Below are positions 15,602-24,963 of a stretch of 64,000 nucleotides of DNA, piece by piece. Where the stretch lies: contig NZ_CP139960.1 in NCBI RefSeq assembly GCF_034424215.1, forward strand, positions 558,001 through 622,000, written 5' to 3'. A model generated the notes under the pieces. The model was not told where the DNA came from and ran no database searches. It was given only the letters and a program-made list of their open reading frames with translations. The first letter of the stretch is position 1. Each line of letters starts with the position of its first letter. The translations under genes and the position numbers were made by a program. Origin of the DNA: Niabella yanshanensis (lineage in GTDB: Bacteria; Bacteroidota; Bacteroidia; Chitinophagales; Chitinophagaceae).

Positions 15602-18118
15602 ATGATTTTGGATCTTACCCGAACCAGCAAATATGTTGTAAATACAATAGCTATAGTGTTGCTATTATTTATCGCCAGTCGTTCCCATGCCCAGCATCCG
15701 GTCATCAGGGTAGACCTTGATGAGTCTTCGAGGAAAATGCGGGAAGTAAATGAAAATGGATACACATCCTGGCAGGTGGTTCCTGGTATATCAGATACAA
15801 AAATTATACATGGTATAAAGATTACCGTCTCAAAAATAGGGACTGACAATAGTAATCTGGGTACCGAATGGTATAAGGTTGGTATGCAAACTCCTTATTT
15901 CGCACGCCTGGTTTCAGATGGCTTAACACTGAAAAGTACAGACCCTGCTGCGGCTATAGAGTTGCGCATTTCAGGTCTTCCCGCAGGAACCCATCATTTG
16001 CTTACCTATCATAATTTGCCTTTAAGCGCAACAGGACAGGATTTTAGCGAGATCGGTATTTTTGAAGAAGGCGCTTTACTGGCGCAGGTTCAGCCATCCG
16101 TAAGAGCTTTGAAAACCAGAGATGCAGCTAAGGCCTATATCAGCTTTCAGGCTGCTATGGGGAAAGATGTAGTATTGCATTTTAAGGCAATGAACACCGG
16201 TGCCAATATCATAAGAGACATCATCATCAATGGCCTGGAGATCAATACACCTGATCCTTCTAAGCAGGCAAACGCTTCTTTTCCGCTAAATGCTGATGAA
16301 CATGTGGAAATCAACGGCTCTCAACTAAATCTGCGCTGGCAGGGTGCAACGGGTGCAAAGCAACATGATATCTATTTTGGAAAGGATTCTGCTGCTGTAG
16401 CCAATGCATCCATTCGATCCCCTTTGTATAAAGGGCGGCACACCGATTCAGTTTATACTGCGGGCAATATTTACAGCGGCGATACCTACTACTGGCGTGT
16501 TGACGAGGTAGCGCCCGCGGGTATCACCAAAGGTAATGTGTGGTACTTCAGGCCCGCGCAACTGGCATTTCCCGGCGCAGAAGGGTATGGCAGATATGCC
16601 AGGGGAGGAAGAGGAGGCAAAGTGGTACATGTAACCAATCTGAATGATGATAATGTACCCGGCAGCCTGCGGTATGCCGTAGAAAATGAAAAAGGGCCGA
16701 GAACGATCGTATTTGATGTGTCTGGTATCATTACATTGAAAGAACGCCTGATCCTTAATGATCCTTATGTAACGGTAGCGGGACAAACAGCGCCCGGTAA
16801 AGGTATATGCATTAAGGGTGCACCTTTTGGATCAACGGGGAATGATTGCATTGTGAGAAACCTGCGTGTACGATTAGGCGCCGGCCGCACTTTTGATGGT
16901 ATGGGATTGACAGGGGCTAATTATTCTATCATGGATCATTGTTCTATCAGCTGGACGATTGATGAAGCCTTCAGTTCGCGGGGCGCTCTTAATATTACAC
17001 TGCAGCGCACCCTGATATCTGAAGCCTTGAATGCAGCCGGCCATAATAAATATGAAGCAGGGAAACAACATGGTTTTGCCGGTACCATATCAGGTTCTGT
17101 GGGTAGTTACCATCACAACCTGCTGGCGCATTGTGCCGGGCGGAACTGGAGCCTCGGCGGTGCCCTGGATGGAGATGCTTATTATGCGGGCTATATGGAT
17201 ATTACTAACAATGTGGTGTATAACTGGAAACACAGAACCACTGACGGGGGAACAAAAGAAGTAAATTTTGTTAATAATTACTATAAGCCCGGACCTTCAT
17301 CCGCTAAGTTTTATGCTTTTACATTAGATCATGAAGGGGTGGGTAAGGGAACACAACGTTGTTATTTTACAGGTAATGTAATGCCCGGGTATTTTGATGA
17401 AACCAACCAGGAAAAGGGCCGCAATGAAACCTGGAGCAAACGGGAAACGGTAAAATACGCCAGCTTTGTTGATAAGCCCTTCTTTCCTTCTTTTGTTACT
17501 ACACAGCGAGCTTACAGCGCCTATAAAAATGTACTCTCTGATGTAGGATGTGCCCAGCCGGCTTTAGATGACCATGATCAGAGAATCATAAAAGAAACCA
17601 TGGATAGTTCGTTTACCTACAGAGGAAGTAAGACCGGCTTTGCGGGTTTAATTGATCACCAGGATGATGCGGGTGGATGGGAAAATTACCCGCAGCTGAG
17701 CCGGGGCAGCAATTGGGATACGGATGGTGATGGTTTGCCCGATTGGTGGGAACAGATCTTTAAGCTGAATACCCGCTCGTCTAAAGGTGACTTTTCAGAT
17801 GCCCGACAAGATAAAGACCGGGATGGTTACACCCAGCTGGACGACTATTTAAATTGGATGGCATTACCTCATTATGAAACTACGGGAGGGGAAGTAGTCG
17901 TTGACCTGGCTTCGCTTACCCGGGGCTTCACCAATCAACCGGTGTACAAAATAAACTCAGCAGCAAATGGTAAAGCTGAGTTAACAGCGGGTAAAGTAGC
18001 ATTTTACCCGGCTGCGGCAGGATTAGCTTCATTTGAGTTTACGGTTATGGATGGAGACGGAGACACGATGACCAGGAAGGTTAATATTTTAAAAGCAAGC
18101 CAGCAGCACCTGCGTTAA
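15602..18118 (+). CDS. PL1-like pectate lyase, multidomain, secreted
   Basis: An 838-residue secreted enzyme that should cleave polygalacturonate by beta-elimination. I start at the ATG at 15602; a GTG at 15575 is also in frame. The signal peptide ends at SHAQ. Residues about 30-220 form an N-terminal beta domain and about 230-310 a fibronectin-like module. The lyase begins at AFPGAEGYGRYARGGRGGK, with GSLRYAVENEKGPRTIVFDVSG, TVAGQTAPGKGI and a right-handed helix region typical of PL1. A calcium-binding DTDGDGLPDWWE segment and a C-terminal Ig-like domain follow. It is long compared with single-domain PL1 enzymes. A related lyase lies 4.5 kb downstream. Confidence 0.88.
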   Translation: MILDLTRTSKYVVNTIAIVLLLFIASRSHAQHPVIRVDLDESSRKMREVNENGYTSWQVVPGISDTKIIHGIKITVSKIGTDNSNLGTEWYKVGMQTPYFARLVSDGLTLKSTDPAAAIELRISGLPAGTHHLLTYHNLPLSATGQDFSEIGIFEEGALLAQVQPSVRALKTRDAAKAYISFQAAMGKDVVLHFKAMNTGANIIRDIIINGLEINTPDPSKQANASFPLNADEHVEINGSQLNLRWQGATGAKQHDIYFGKDSAAVANASIRSPLYKGRHTDSVYTAGNIYSGDTYYWRVDEVAPAGITKGNVWYFRPAQLAFPGAEGYGRYARGGRGGKVVHVTNLNDDNVPGSLRYAVENEKGPRTIVFDVSGIITLKERLILNDPYVTVAGQTAPGKGICIKGAPFGSTGNDCIVRNLRVRLGAGRTFDGMGLTGANYSIMDHCSISWTIDEAFSSRGALNITLQRTLISEALNAAGHNKYEAGKQHGFAGTISGSVGSYHHNLLAHCAGRNWSLGGALDGDAYYAGYMDITNNVVYNWKHRTTDGGTKEVNFVNNYYKPGPSSAKFYAFTLDHEGVGKGTQRCYFTGNVMPGYFDETNQEKGRNETWSKRETVKYASFVDKPFFPSFVTTQRAYSAYKNVLSDVGCAQPALDDHDQRIIKETMDSSFTYRGSKTGFAGLIDHQDDAGGWENYPQLSRGSNWDTDGDGLPDWWEQIFKLNTRSSKGDFSDARQDKDRDGYTQLDDYLNWMALPHYETTGGEVVVDLASLTRGFTNQPVYKINSAANGKAELTAGKVAFYPAAAGLASFEFTVMDGDGDTMTRKVNILKASQQHLR

Positions 18119-18262
18119 TTAATGCGATAGTTTGACAATCAATAGTTTAATTTCAGGCATTGCGGTATTTTTAATTTAACATCCATCGTTAATAAGTTCT
18201 GAGTAACAAGGGGTTCAATGAATTCCTTTGATTAGTATTTTGCTCTTCAATTTAAACGGAAG

Positions 18263-18514
18263 ATGACCCTCGAGCAATTTACTAACGCAACTGAGATGAG
18301 TAAGATCAAAGCGATCTGGCGCGGCAAATTGATTGCTGAACGTAAAGAAGAACAGATCACCTACCGTCTTTTTAAGATTGATGAGTTCTTTGTGGAAGCA
18401 AAAATTAATCCGCTGCTGGGTTTTGCAAGGGACTTCCGGCCTATAGAAGATGAGCAAAACGCGATGCGTCCCTATCTGCCCGAGCCGGTATCGTTGAATT
18501 ATTCTCTATTTTAG
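18263..18514 (+). CDS. Small protein of unknown function, tandem paralogue 1
   Basis: An 83-residue protein without signal peptide or membrane segment. It clearly resembles the next gene (18633-18890). Shared stretches include IKAIWRGKL, AER, ITYRLFK and a VEA-INPL block. The shared core covers about residues 12-52, while the C-termini differ. Conservation of the same reading frame in two adjacent copies argues that both are real genes. I do not recognise the family. The pair lies between a pectate lyase and a large FAD dehydrogenase. Confidence 0.7.
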   Translation: MTLEQFTNATEMSKIKAIWRGKLIAERKEEQITYRLFKIDEFFVEAKINPLLGFARDFRPIEDEQNAMRPYLPEPVSLNYSLF

Positions 18515-18600
18515 CCATCGTTTGAAAAGACCTCACATACTTCGCTCATTTTCGGGAAGTGTATAAATTCTTAATAACTGCAAATCAGGATAATAAGCTT

Positions 18601-18628
18601 GCTTCGTACATTGCTTCCCGGACGAAGC
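18601..18628 (+). promoter_or_regulatory. Hairpin directly before the second small paralogue
   Basis: A 7-bp perfect stem (GCTTCGT / ACGAAGC) with a 14-base loop ends 4 bases before the ATG at 18633. It could affect translation initiation; the other copy has no comparable structure. Confidence 0.3.
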
Positions 18629-18632
18629 AACC

Positions 18633-18890
18633 ATGACAATTAAAAAATTTATAGAAGCCCCTGAAATAGCCCGGATCAAAGCCATTTGGAGAGGAAAGCT
18701 GGTTGCCGAGCGCCACCAACAGGATATTACTTACCGGCTGTTTAAGGTAGATGATTTTTATGTGGAGGCAAGGATCAATCCGCTTAGCTTCACCCGGCAT
18801 TTTACCGCCTATGCTACACTGGAGGAAATTATGCCCCTCTATTCCGATGCACCATCGAATGACATCTGTGCCATAGAAGCGGCTTCTTAA
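18633..18890 (+). CDS. Small protein of unknown function, tandem paralogue 2
   Basis: An 85-residue soluble protein, paralogue of the gene at 18263. The core IKAIWRGKLVAERHQQ, then DITYRLFKVDDFYVEARINPL, aligns without gaps to the first copy. Substitutions are mostly conservative, a sign of protein-level selection. The C-terminal 25 residues have diverged. The duplication unit, counting coding plus spacer, is about 370 bases. Function unknown. Confidence 0.7.
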   Translation: MTIKKFIEAPEIARIKAIWRGKLVAERHQQDITYRLFKVDDFYVEARINPLSFTRHFTAYATLEEIMPLYSDAPSNDICAIEAAS

Positions 18891-19194
18891 TAAAACATTT
18901 TGCAGCTTTTTCTAACTACCTGCCTGCTTCAGACCGGCTCTATAATCAATCTGCCCACACTTGGTTTTTTAGAACCCTTGCGTATTGTATTTGCTTGAAC
19001 CCGCTTAGCGCGATATTGAAAAACAGGTAAATGACCGGCATTGACTGCATTCTCAATAAATACAAATCGTTTGTTTTTCAAATTTTCATACATTTATCCG
19101 GAATCTCGAAAACCTGAATAGGTTGGGCATTAGGGCTACCAATCGTCGTAACCTTTGCCTTATTAAATATTAATACCTTTTACTATTTGTAATT
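18891..19194. other. 304-base intergenic region before the FAD/Fe-S dehydrogenase gene
   Basis: No gene, strong hairpin or exact TAnnTTTG element recognised. It presumably holds the promoter of the dehydrogenase gene. Confidence 0.5.
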
Positions 19195-22020
19195 ATGAGC
19201 CTGGATGTGATGCTGGCAGATATATTTCCTTCGGACCGGATAAAAATGAACCTGATCGATCTCGTAGCCTATGCTTCGGACGCCGGCTTTTACAACCTGC
19301 GTCCCAGGGCTGTAGTGTTACCGGTTTCGGAGGAGGAAGTGATTCGGTTATTTAAACTGGCTCATGAACAAAATATCCCGGTAGTTTTCAGAACAGGGGG
19401 TACCAGCCTTTCCGGGCAATCGGTTACGGATGGCATACTGGTAGATTTAAGCCAGTACTGGCGGAAAGCTACCGTGGAAAACGAGGGCGGCTCTATAAGG
19501 GTACAGCCGGGAGTAATAGGTGCAGTAGCAAACGTTTATTTAAAGAAGTTCGGCAGGAAGATCGGGCCTGATCCTGCAAGTATCAATGCTGCTATGATAG
19601 GTGGAATTATCTCCAATAATGCCAGCGGTATGTGTTGTGGGGTATCCAATAACTCCTATCACACCGTTCAATACCTGCGTTTCACCCTTCCCGACGGAAA
19701 AACCTATAGTACCGAAGTAAAAGAGGACTATGCACGTTTTTCTGAAGAATGCCCGCAATTGTCGGCTCAGCTGTCGGCTATCCGGCAGCAGGTTTTAGGC
19801 AATGAGCAGATCTATAGTAAGATCAGGAAAAAATATCTCACTAAAAATACAGTTGGTTATTCTGTCAATGCTTTTATTGATTTTGCCGAACCGTTAGACA
19901 TATTGGCACATTTGCTGGTAGGGGCCGAAGGCACCCTGGGTTTTATATCAGAAGCGGTTATGCAAACCGTACCGGATTACCCCGAAAAAGCAACCGGTTT
20001 ATTGTACTTCCCTGATATCTATACGGCCTGCCAGGCAATTGTTCCTATAAGTGATACGGGAGCTGTTGCTATCGAACTCATGGACCGGGCTTCGCTCAGG
20101 TCCGTGGAGCATGTGCCGGGTTTACCCACCATTATTAAAGATCTGCCCGAAGGAGCAGCGGCGCTCCTGGTGGAGTATGGCGCGCCTTCTAAAGACTACC
20201 TGAACGAAAGCCTGGCTGGTTTTCAACAACAGGCCGGTAATTTTTCTCTGTTGGAACCGGCGGCTTTTACCAGTATTCCGCAACAACAGGCGCTTTTATG
20301 GAAAGTGAGAAAAGGTATGTTCCCGTCGGTGGGTGCGGTGAGAAAAAGTGGCACTACAGTGATACTTGAAGATGTGGCGTTCCCGGTTGCGATGTTGGGA
20401 GACGCCATTGTTGACTTACAAAGCCTGTTTCGCAAGTTTGGCTATCACCAGGCTATCATATTCGGACATGCCAAAGACGGCAATATTCACTTTGTAGTTA
20501 CCCAATCATTTAACAGTGAGACAGAAGTGCAGCGCTACGAACAGTTTATGGCTGAAATAGTGGAGCTGGTAGTAAACAGGTATGACGGAGCTTTAAAAGC
20601 AGAGCACGGCACGGGTAGAAATATGGCGCCCTTTGTGGAAACCGAATGGGGCGGAGCCATCTATGAGATCATGAAGACAGTGAAAAATCTTGTTGATCCT
20701 TATAATATTTTGAACCCCGGAGTGATCATCAATCCTGATCCACAGGCGCATATTACGCACTTAAAAGAGCTGCCTTCTGTAGAAAGCGAAGTGGACAAAT
20801 GCATTGAATGTGGTTTTTGCGAGCATAAATGTCCCAGCAGGGATTTAACCCTGACACCAAGACGGCGTATCGTGGTGAGGCGTGAATTGGTTAAATTAAA
20901 GCAGGAGGGCAACGCAGATTATAAAAAACTACTGGATCAATACAAGTACCAGGGACTCGATACCTGTGCGGTTGATGGCTTATGTGCCACCGTATGCCCG
21001 GTGGATATCAATACCGGAGACCTGGTAAAACGCCTCCGGAAGGAGAATCACGCTGCCTGGAACAATAAGTTAGCGTTGATGACCAGTAAGAATTTTGGCG
21101 TTGTATTGAAAACTGTAAAAACTGCCGTTCGTTTGGGCACAGCGGTTAACCATACTTTTGGAGCGAATACGATGACCAAAGCCACCCGGATGATCAGAAA
21201 AATAGCACCGTCATTTCCTTTATGGTCACCCCAGCTTACCGGGGCTCCGTCAACCGGTTCAATAAATACAACCGGAATAGATGCCACAACCAAAGTGGTG
21301 TATTTTGCCAGTTGTATTTCCAGGGTTATGGGCGACAAGCTGCATCCTAAAGCCAGCATCATGGAGCGGTTTGTTAATGTATCTCATAAAGTGGGAGTGG
21401 GAGTGATACTGGCGGGCAACAGTGGTAAAAACTGTTGCGGGCAGATTTACTCATCCAAGGGCTTTACGGAAGCGCACTCACATATGGTAAATGCCACCAT
21501 CAGCGAATTATGGGCGCATACCAATGAAGGAGCATATCCTGTTGTTTTAGATATAACTTCCTGTACCTATACACTATTAAATTGCAGATCTGCTTTGACA
21601 GACGAAAACAAGTTAAGATTTGATCAGATGCGGATCCTCGACAGCATCGATTACCTGTACGAGTATGTTTTGCCCAGGGCTGGAGCCGTAAAACGGAAAA
21701 ATCACATCGCCCTGCATCCTGTTTGTTCTTCTTATAAAATACCGGGTTTGGATGATAAATTTAGGAAAGTGGCTGAGTTTTTTTCTCATAAGGTAACCAT
21801 TCCAACATTTGCTGGTTGCTGCGGCATGGCTGGAGACAGGGGTTTTCTCTTTCCTGAGCTAACCCGGTCTGCAACTGCCCTGGAAGCAACAGATGTGGTG
21901 GACAGGAAATTGGAGGGCTGCTATTCCTCCTCAAAAACCTGTGAGATTGCGATGTCAGATAATACCAAAAAGAATTACCAGTCTATACTGAACCTGGCGG
22001 ATGAATGCCTTGTTTTATAA
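19195..22020 (+). CDS. FAD-linked oxidase / Fe-S dehydrogenase (D-lactate or D-2-hydroxyacid type)
   Basis: A 941-residue enzyme that joins, in one chain, an FAD-binding oxidase (residues about 1-520), a two-cluster ferredoxin-like domain and a cysteine-rich domain. The FAD part has the PCMH motif FRTGGTSLSGQSV and GAEGTLGFISEAV, plus FGHAKDGNIHF and KAEHGTGRNMAPF in the catalytic cap. The ferredoxin part has CIECGFCEHKCPS and CAVDGLCATVCPV. The C-terminal CCG-type motifs are FASCISR, KNCCGQ, HPVCSSYK and FAGCCGM. This arrangement is known for D-lactate and D-2-hydroxyglutarate dehydrogenases that pass electrons to the quinone pool. Substrate choice cannot be settled by eye. Confidence 0.88.
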   Translation: MSLDVMLADIFPSDRIKMNLIDLVAYASDAGFYNLRPRAVVLPVSEEEVIRLFKLAHEQNIPVVFRTGGTSLSGQSVTDGILVDLSQYWRKATVENEGGSIRVQPGVIGAVANVYLKKFGRKIGPDPASINAAMIGGIISNNASGMCCGVSNNSYHTVQYLRFTLPDGKTYSTEVKEDYARFSEECPQLSAQLSAIRQQVLGNEQIYSKIRKKYLTKNTVGYSVNAFIDFAEPLDILAHLLVGAEGTLGFISEAVMQTVPDYPEKATGLLYFPDIYTACQAIVPISDTGAVAIELMDRASLRSVEHVPGLPTIIKDLPEGAAALLVEYGAPSKDYLNESLAGFQQQAGNFSLLEPAAFTSIPQQQALLWKVRKGMFPSVGAVRKSGTTVILEDVAFPVAMLGDAIVDLQSLFRKFGYHQAIIFGHAKDGNIHFVVTQSFNSETEVQRYEQFMAEIVELVVNRYDGALKAEHGTGRNMAPFVETEWGGAIYEIMKTVKNLVDPYNILNPGVIINPDPQAHITHLKELPSVESEVDKCIECGFCEHKCPSRDLTLTPRRRIVVRRELVKLKQEGNADYKKLLDQYKYQGLDTCAVDGLCATVCPVDINTGDLVKRLRKENHAAWNNKLALMTSKNFGVVLKTVKTAVRLGTAVNHTFGANTMTKATRMIRKIAPSFPLWSPQLTGAPSTGSINTTGIDATTKVVYFASCISRVMGDKLHPKASIMERFVNVSHKVGVGVILAGNSGKNCCGQIYSSKGFTEAHSHMVNATISELWAHTNEGAYPVVLDITSCTYTLLNCRSALTDENKLRFDQMRILDSIDYLYEYVLPRAGAVKRKNHIALHPVCSSYKIPGLDDKFRKVAEFFSHKVTIPTFAGCCGMAGDRGFLFPELTRSATALEATDVVDRKLEGCYSSSKTCEIAMSDNTKKNYQSILNLADECLVL

Positions 22021-22607
22021 TCTTAATGATTTGAAATCTGCAATTTAACTTGATATTGAAAAATCCTGAACCTAGATGAAATGGTTTATTAGTTTACGTC
22101 TAAATAATTATTAGATATAAATAAACACAAATTACTGATTTTATTAGAATTAAAATTATTAAGTAAAGTATTATTACGTATGTCAACACTAGATATTGGG
22201 CATCGTTTATTTTGCGAAGAAAATTCCTGAGCAGAACAAGGCCTGCCCGTTAAGCCTCCATTTCGACCTGGCGGCATATCTGGGACATAGGTATATCGTC
22301 CGCCCCCTTCAATTAAAGACAACTGATAAAGGAGCTGATAAATTATCAAAATAGTAGTGGCATACTTATACGGCCTGCACAATGCACTGCTATTTTAATA
22401 ACAGAGCCGGTTAACCATGCCGTCGGCTCTTCTTCCCGATTTCTTCCTGTTTTATACTTTTATTTCGTAACCTGAAATGGATGGGCCATCTCAGTGAGGT
22501 GGGAATATTGCGGGTTAACCATATATTTCGAAAGACTATAACTGGCGAATAGTTTGGCGTCCGATCTGTTGTTCATAAGTTCAGTATTAAATCAACTATA
22601 ATTTTAA
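22021..22607. other. 587-base intergenic region before the second pectate lyase
   Basis: AT-rich in the first 200 bases, more GC-rich near 22230-22320. A 97-codon minus-strand frame is present at 22089-22382, but its product has no recognisable domain and a low-complexity end. No strong hairpin or TAnnTTTG promoter element was found. Confidence 0.5.
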
Positions 22608-24173
22608 ATGAAAAAATCTATTGTTTGCCTCTTTACATTAGCTCAGCTTCTTTGCCTGAAGCCTGATGTTTTCTCACAAAATGCGGCAACGGCCGGTGTT
22701 AGTAGCCCGGCCGGAGGGCCTGAAGTTGGACAAATACCACCACATCCGCCCCGGCTGCCTGAAGGAGCTATTCCTGCATTTCCCGGGGCATGGGGCGCCG
22801 GGATGTTTACTACCGGCGGACGGGGCGGTAAAGTGATAGCCGTTACCAATTTAAATGACAGTGGTCCCGGAAGCCTTAGGGCGGCATTGGAAGCGCAAGG
22901 ACCGCGCATTGTGGTGTTCCGCGTTGCGGGTACTTTGAAAGTAAACGGCGATCTCAATATCAATCATCCAGATATTACCATTGCGGGGCAGTCGGCGCCT
23001 GGCGATGGCATCTGCATTGCAGGCACGCTTAATATTAACACCCATAATGTTATTATACGGCATTTGCGGGTACGGCGGGGTGTACCAACCGGCGGACAGG
23101 GAGATGATAATATCGGTGGCAATCCGCATCACCATATTATTATAGATCATTGCTCCACCAGCTGGGGAATGGATGAAAACATTTCCCTTTACAGGCACAT
23201 GAGACCCTCGCTTGACGGAAAAACTCAGATCAAGGATCCTGCTGAAAACATCACCATTCAATGGACGATTTCCAGCGAGGCGCTGGATGCCAGAGGACAT
23301 GCTTTTGGCGGCACCTGGGGCGGTAATCCTTCCACCTTCCATCACAACCTGTTTGCCAGCAACACTGCGAGAAATCCGTCGATAGGCATGTCGGGCATGT
23401 TTGATTTCAGGTATAATGTTGTTTTTAACTGGCGGCATCGTTCTATAGATGGAGGAGATGAAACCTCTACCGTCAACCTGATCAATAATTATTTCAAACC
23501 GGGTCCCGCGACCAACGAGGGCATGCGTGCCGTCTTTGCCCGAATAGAAGAGCGTAGCATGTATTCTCCCGGCAGCGCCTGGGCAGAAGGTGGCTGGTAT
23601 CCAAAAGCAACGAATCGCCCTGGCAAATGGTATGTTGCCGGTAATATTATGCACGACAATAAGGAAGTAACGGACAATAACTGGGTGGGCATGCGCTCAA
23701 AAAACCCCGTTAAAGCAGGCGACAATAACCAGCAAAACCTGGCCAGGGTTAATACACCGTTCGAAGGATGGCCGGTAGCTCCACACCAACTGGCGGGTGA
23801 TGTCTTTGGATCAGTGCTTGCAAAGGCAGGTGCTACTTTGCCAAAAAGAGATGCCGTTGACACCCGTGTTACAGAAATGGTGCGCACCGGTAAACCCACG
23901 ACAGCAACCGGCATCATAAAAGATGTTTCTGAAGTGGGGGGATACCCCAATCTTAGTTTCGACCCGGCTAAAGTGCCTGTTGATACTGACGGCGATGGTA
24001 TGCCGGATGAATGGGAAACTAAAAATGGCCTGGATCCAAAAAATGGTAAAGACGGCGCCCTGGACGCTGACGGCGATGGCTATACCAATGTAGAAGAATT
24101 CCTGAACGGAACAAATCCACAACAGAAGATCAATTACCGTAACCTGGGTAATAATATTGATACGATCAGCTAA
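22608..24173 (+). CDS. PL1-like pectate lyase, secreted
   Basis: A 521-residue enzyme. The signal peptide ends near VFSQ (residues 21-24). The lyase domain starts with AFPGAWGAGMFTTGGRGGK and continues with NLNDSGPGSLRAALEAQGPR, TIAGQSAPGDGICIAG and IDHCSTSWGMDEN. These are the same block order as in the larger lyase at 15602, but without its N-terminal modules. The C-terminus has a calcium-binding type repeat (DTDGDGMPDEWE and DADGDGYTNVEEF). It should act on polygalacturonan outside the cytoplasm. A strong terminator follows, so it is probably a single-gene unit. Confidence 0.9.
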   Translation: MKKSIVCLFTLAQLLCLKPDVFSQNAATAGVSSPAGGPEVGQIPPHPPRLPEGAIPAFPGAWGAGMFTTGGRGGKVIAVTNLNDSGPGSLRAALEAQGPRIVVFRVAGTLKVNGDLNINHPDITIAGQSAPGDGICIAGTLNINTHNVIIRHLRVRRGVPTGGQGDDNIGGNPHHHIIIDHCSTSWGMDENISLYRHMRPSLDGKTQIKDPAENITIQWTISSEALDARGHAFGGTWGGNPSTFHHNLFASNTARNPSIGMSGMFDFRYNVVFNWRHRSIDGGDETSTVNLINNYFKPGPATNEGMRAVFARIEERSMYSPGSAWAEGGWYPKATNRPGKWYVAGNIMHDNKEVTDNNWVGMRSKNPVKAGDNNQQNLARVNTPFEGWPVAPHQLAGDVFGSVLAKAGATLPKRDAVDTRVTEMVRTGKPTTATGIIKDVSEVGGYPNLSFDPAKVPVDTDGDGMPDEWETKNGLDPKNGKDGALDADGDGYTNVEEFLNGTNPQQKINYRNLGNNIDTIS

Positions 24174-24207
24174 GAAAACACTCTTCGCTTCACGTTATAA
24201 AACATAT

Positions 24208-24247
24208 AAAATCCTCCTGTCGTTCCGCAATGGCAGGAGGATTTTTT
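24208..24247 (+). terminator. Intrinsic terminator after the pectate lyase gene
   Basis: A 12-bp perfect stem (AAAATCCTCCTG / CAGGAGGATTTT) with a 14-base loop is followed by a run of T. It lies 35 bases after the stop codon. Confidence 0.85.
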
Positions 24248-24452
24248 AAGCACTACTTTTTGAGACTTGAAAAAGCGCCAAAAACAAAGTATCATAAAAA
24301 GCTGACACCAATGAGCCGAATAATAACCGGTAACCCGGGATTAGATTTAATAGGAATTATCGATTCCCGGAAAAACGATGAATAGTCCAATGATCCTATT
24401 TTCTGAAGCTGGTATCATTGTACTTTATATTACAGCATTGAAACTGCAGTCG

Positions 24453-24803
24453 TTACTGCACTGCCTCCACATGTTTAGCAGTGATATAGAGATTGCCTGC
24501 ATCGTCCTTCCAAAAAGATCCCTTTGCTTTAATTTTTTGACCCACTTCGAACCTTTTAAAGGTGCCTCCTGATTTTTGTAAGTTGACTATGCTGATAGTT
24601 ATGACATAGCTCTTATTATCCTTGTCGTTTATCGTTGCCATATAGCCGTCCTTTCCGTTTTCGATTTTTACAATTTCTCCGGTCACTTCCATTTCTTTCT
24701 GATCCGCCGTTTGAGCAGCCGCCGTCGCTTTTTTTTGATTATTACATGAAATCACTGTTCCCACTGTTATTAACAATCCTATCGATATAAAAAGATTTTT
24801 CAT
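24453..24803 (-). CDS. Small lipoprotein of unknown function
   Basis: A 116-residue protein with a lipoprotein signal (hydrophobic stretch, then TVISC with the lipid-acceptor Cys near residue 20). A charged linker follows. The mature part alternates short beta-like segments (VTGEIVKIENGKDGY, KSYVITISIV, VGQKIKAKGSFW, GNLYITAKHVEAV), which resembles a small OB-fold. No family is assigned. It is a lone gene on the minus strand, about 160 bases after the monooxygenase gene stop on the same strand. Confidence 0.75.
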   Translation of the reverse strand: MKNLFISIGLLITVGTVISCNNQKKATAAAQTADQKEMEVTGEIVKIENGKDGYMATINDKDNKSYVITISIVNLQKSGGTFKRFEVGQKIKAKGSFWKDDAGNLYITAKHVEAVQ

Positions 24804-24963
24804 GACTTTTTTTTCAAAGATATAGGTTCAGCTAAATTCGTTGCACACAATTCTGTTAAACAATAATTGCACCGGCCATTCTTTCTACAGACCTTTCTTT
24901 TTTTGATACCAAACGATATTAAGAAATCGGCGATTGATCAACAGGTAGTTGATCTTAAGATAA

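Noticed and set aside
22089-22382. 97-codon minus-strand frame between the FAD dehydrogenase and pectate lyase genes.
   Set aside because: No recognisable domain, low-complexity Asn-rich end, no promoter. It is treated as a chance frame.
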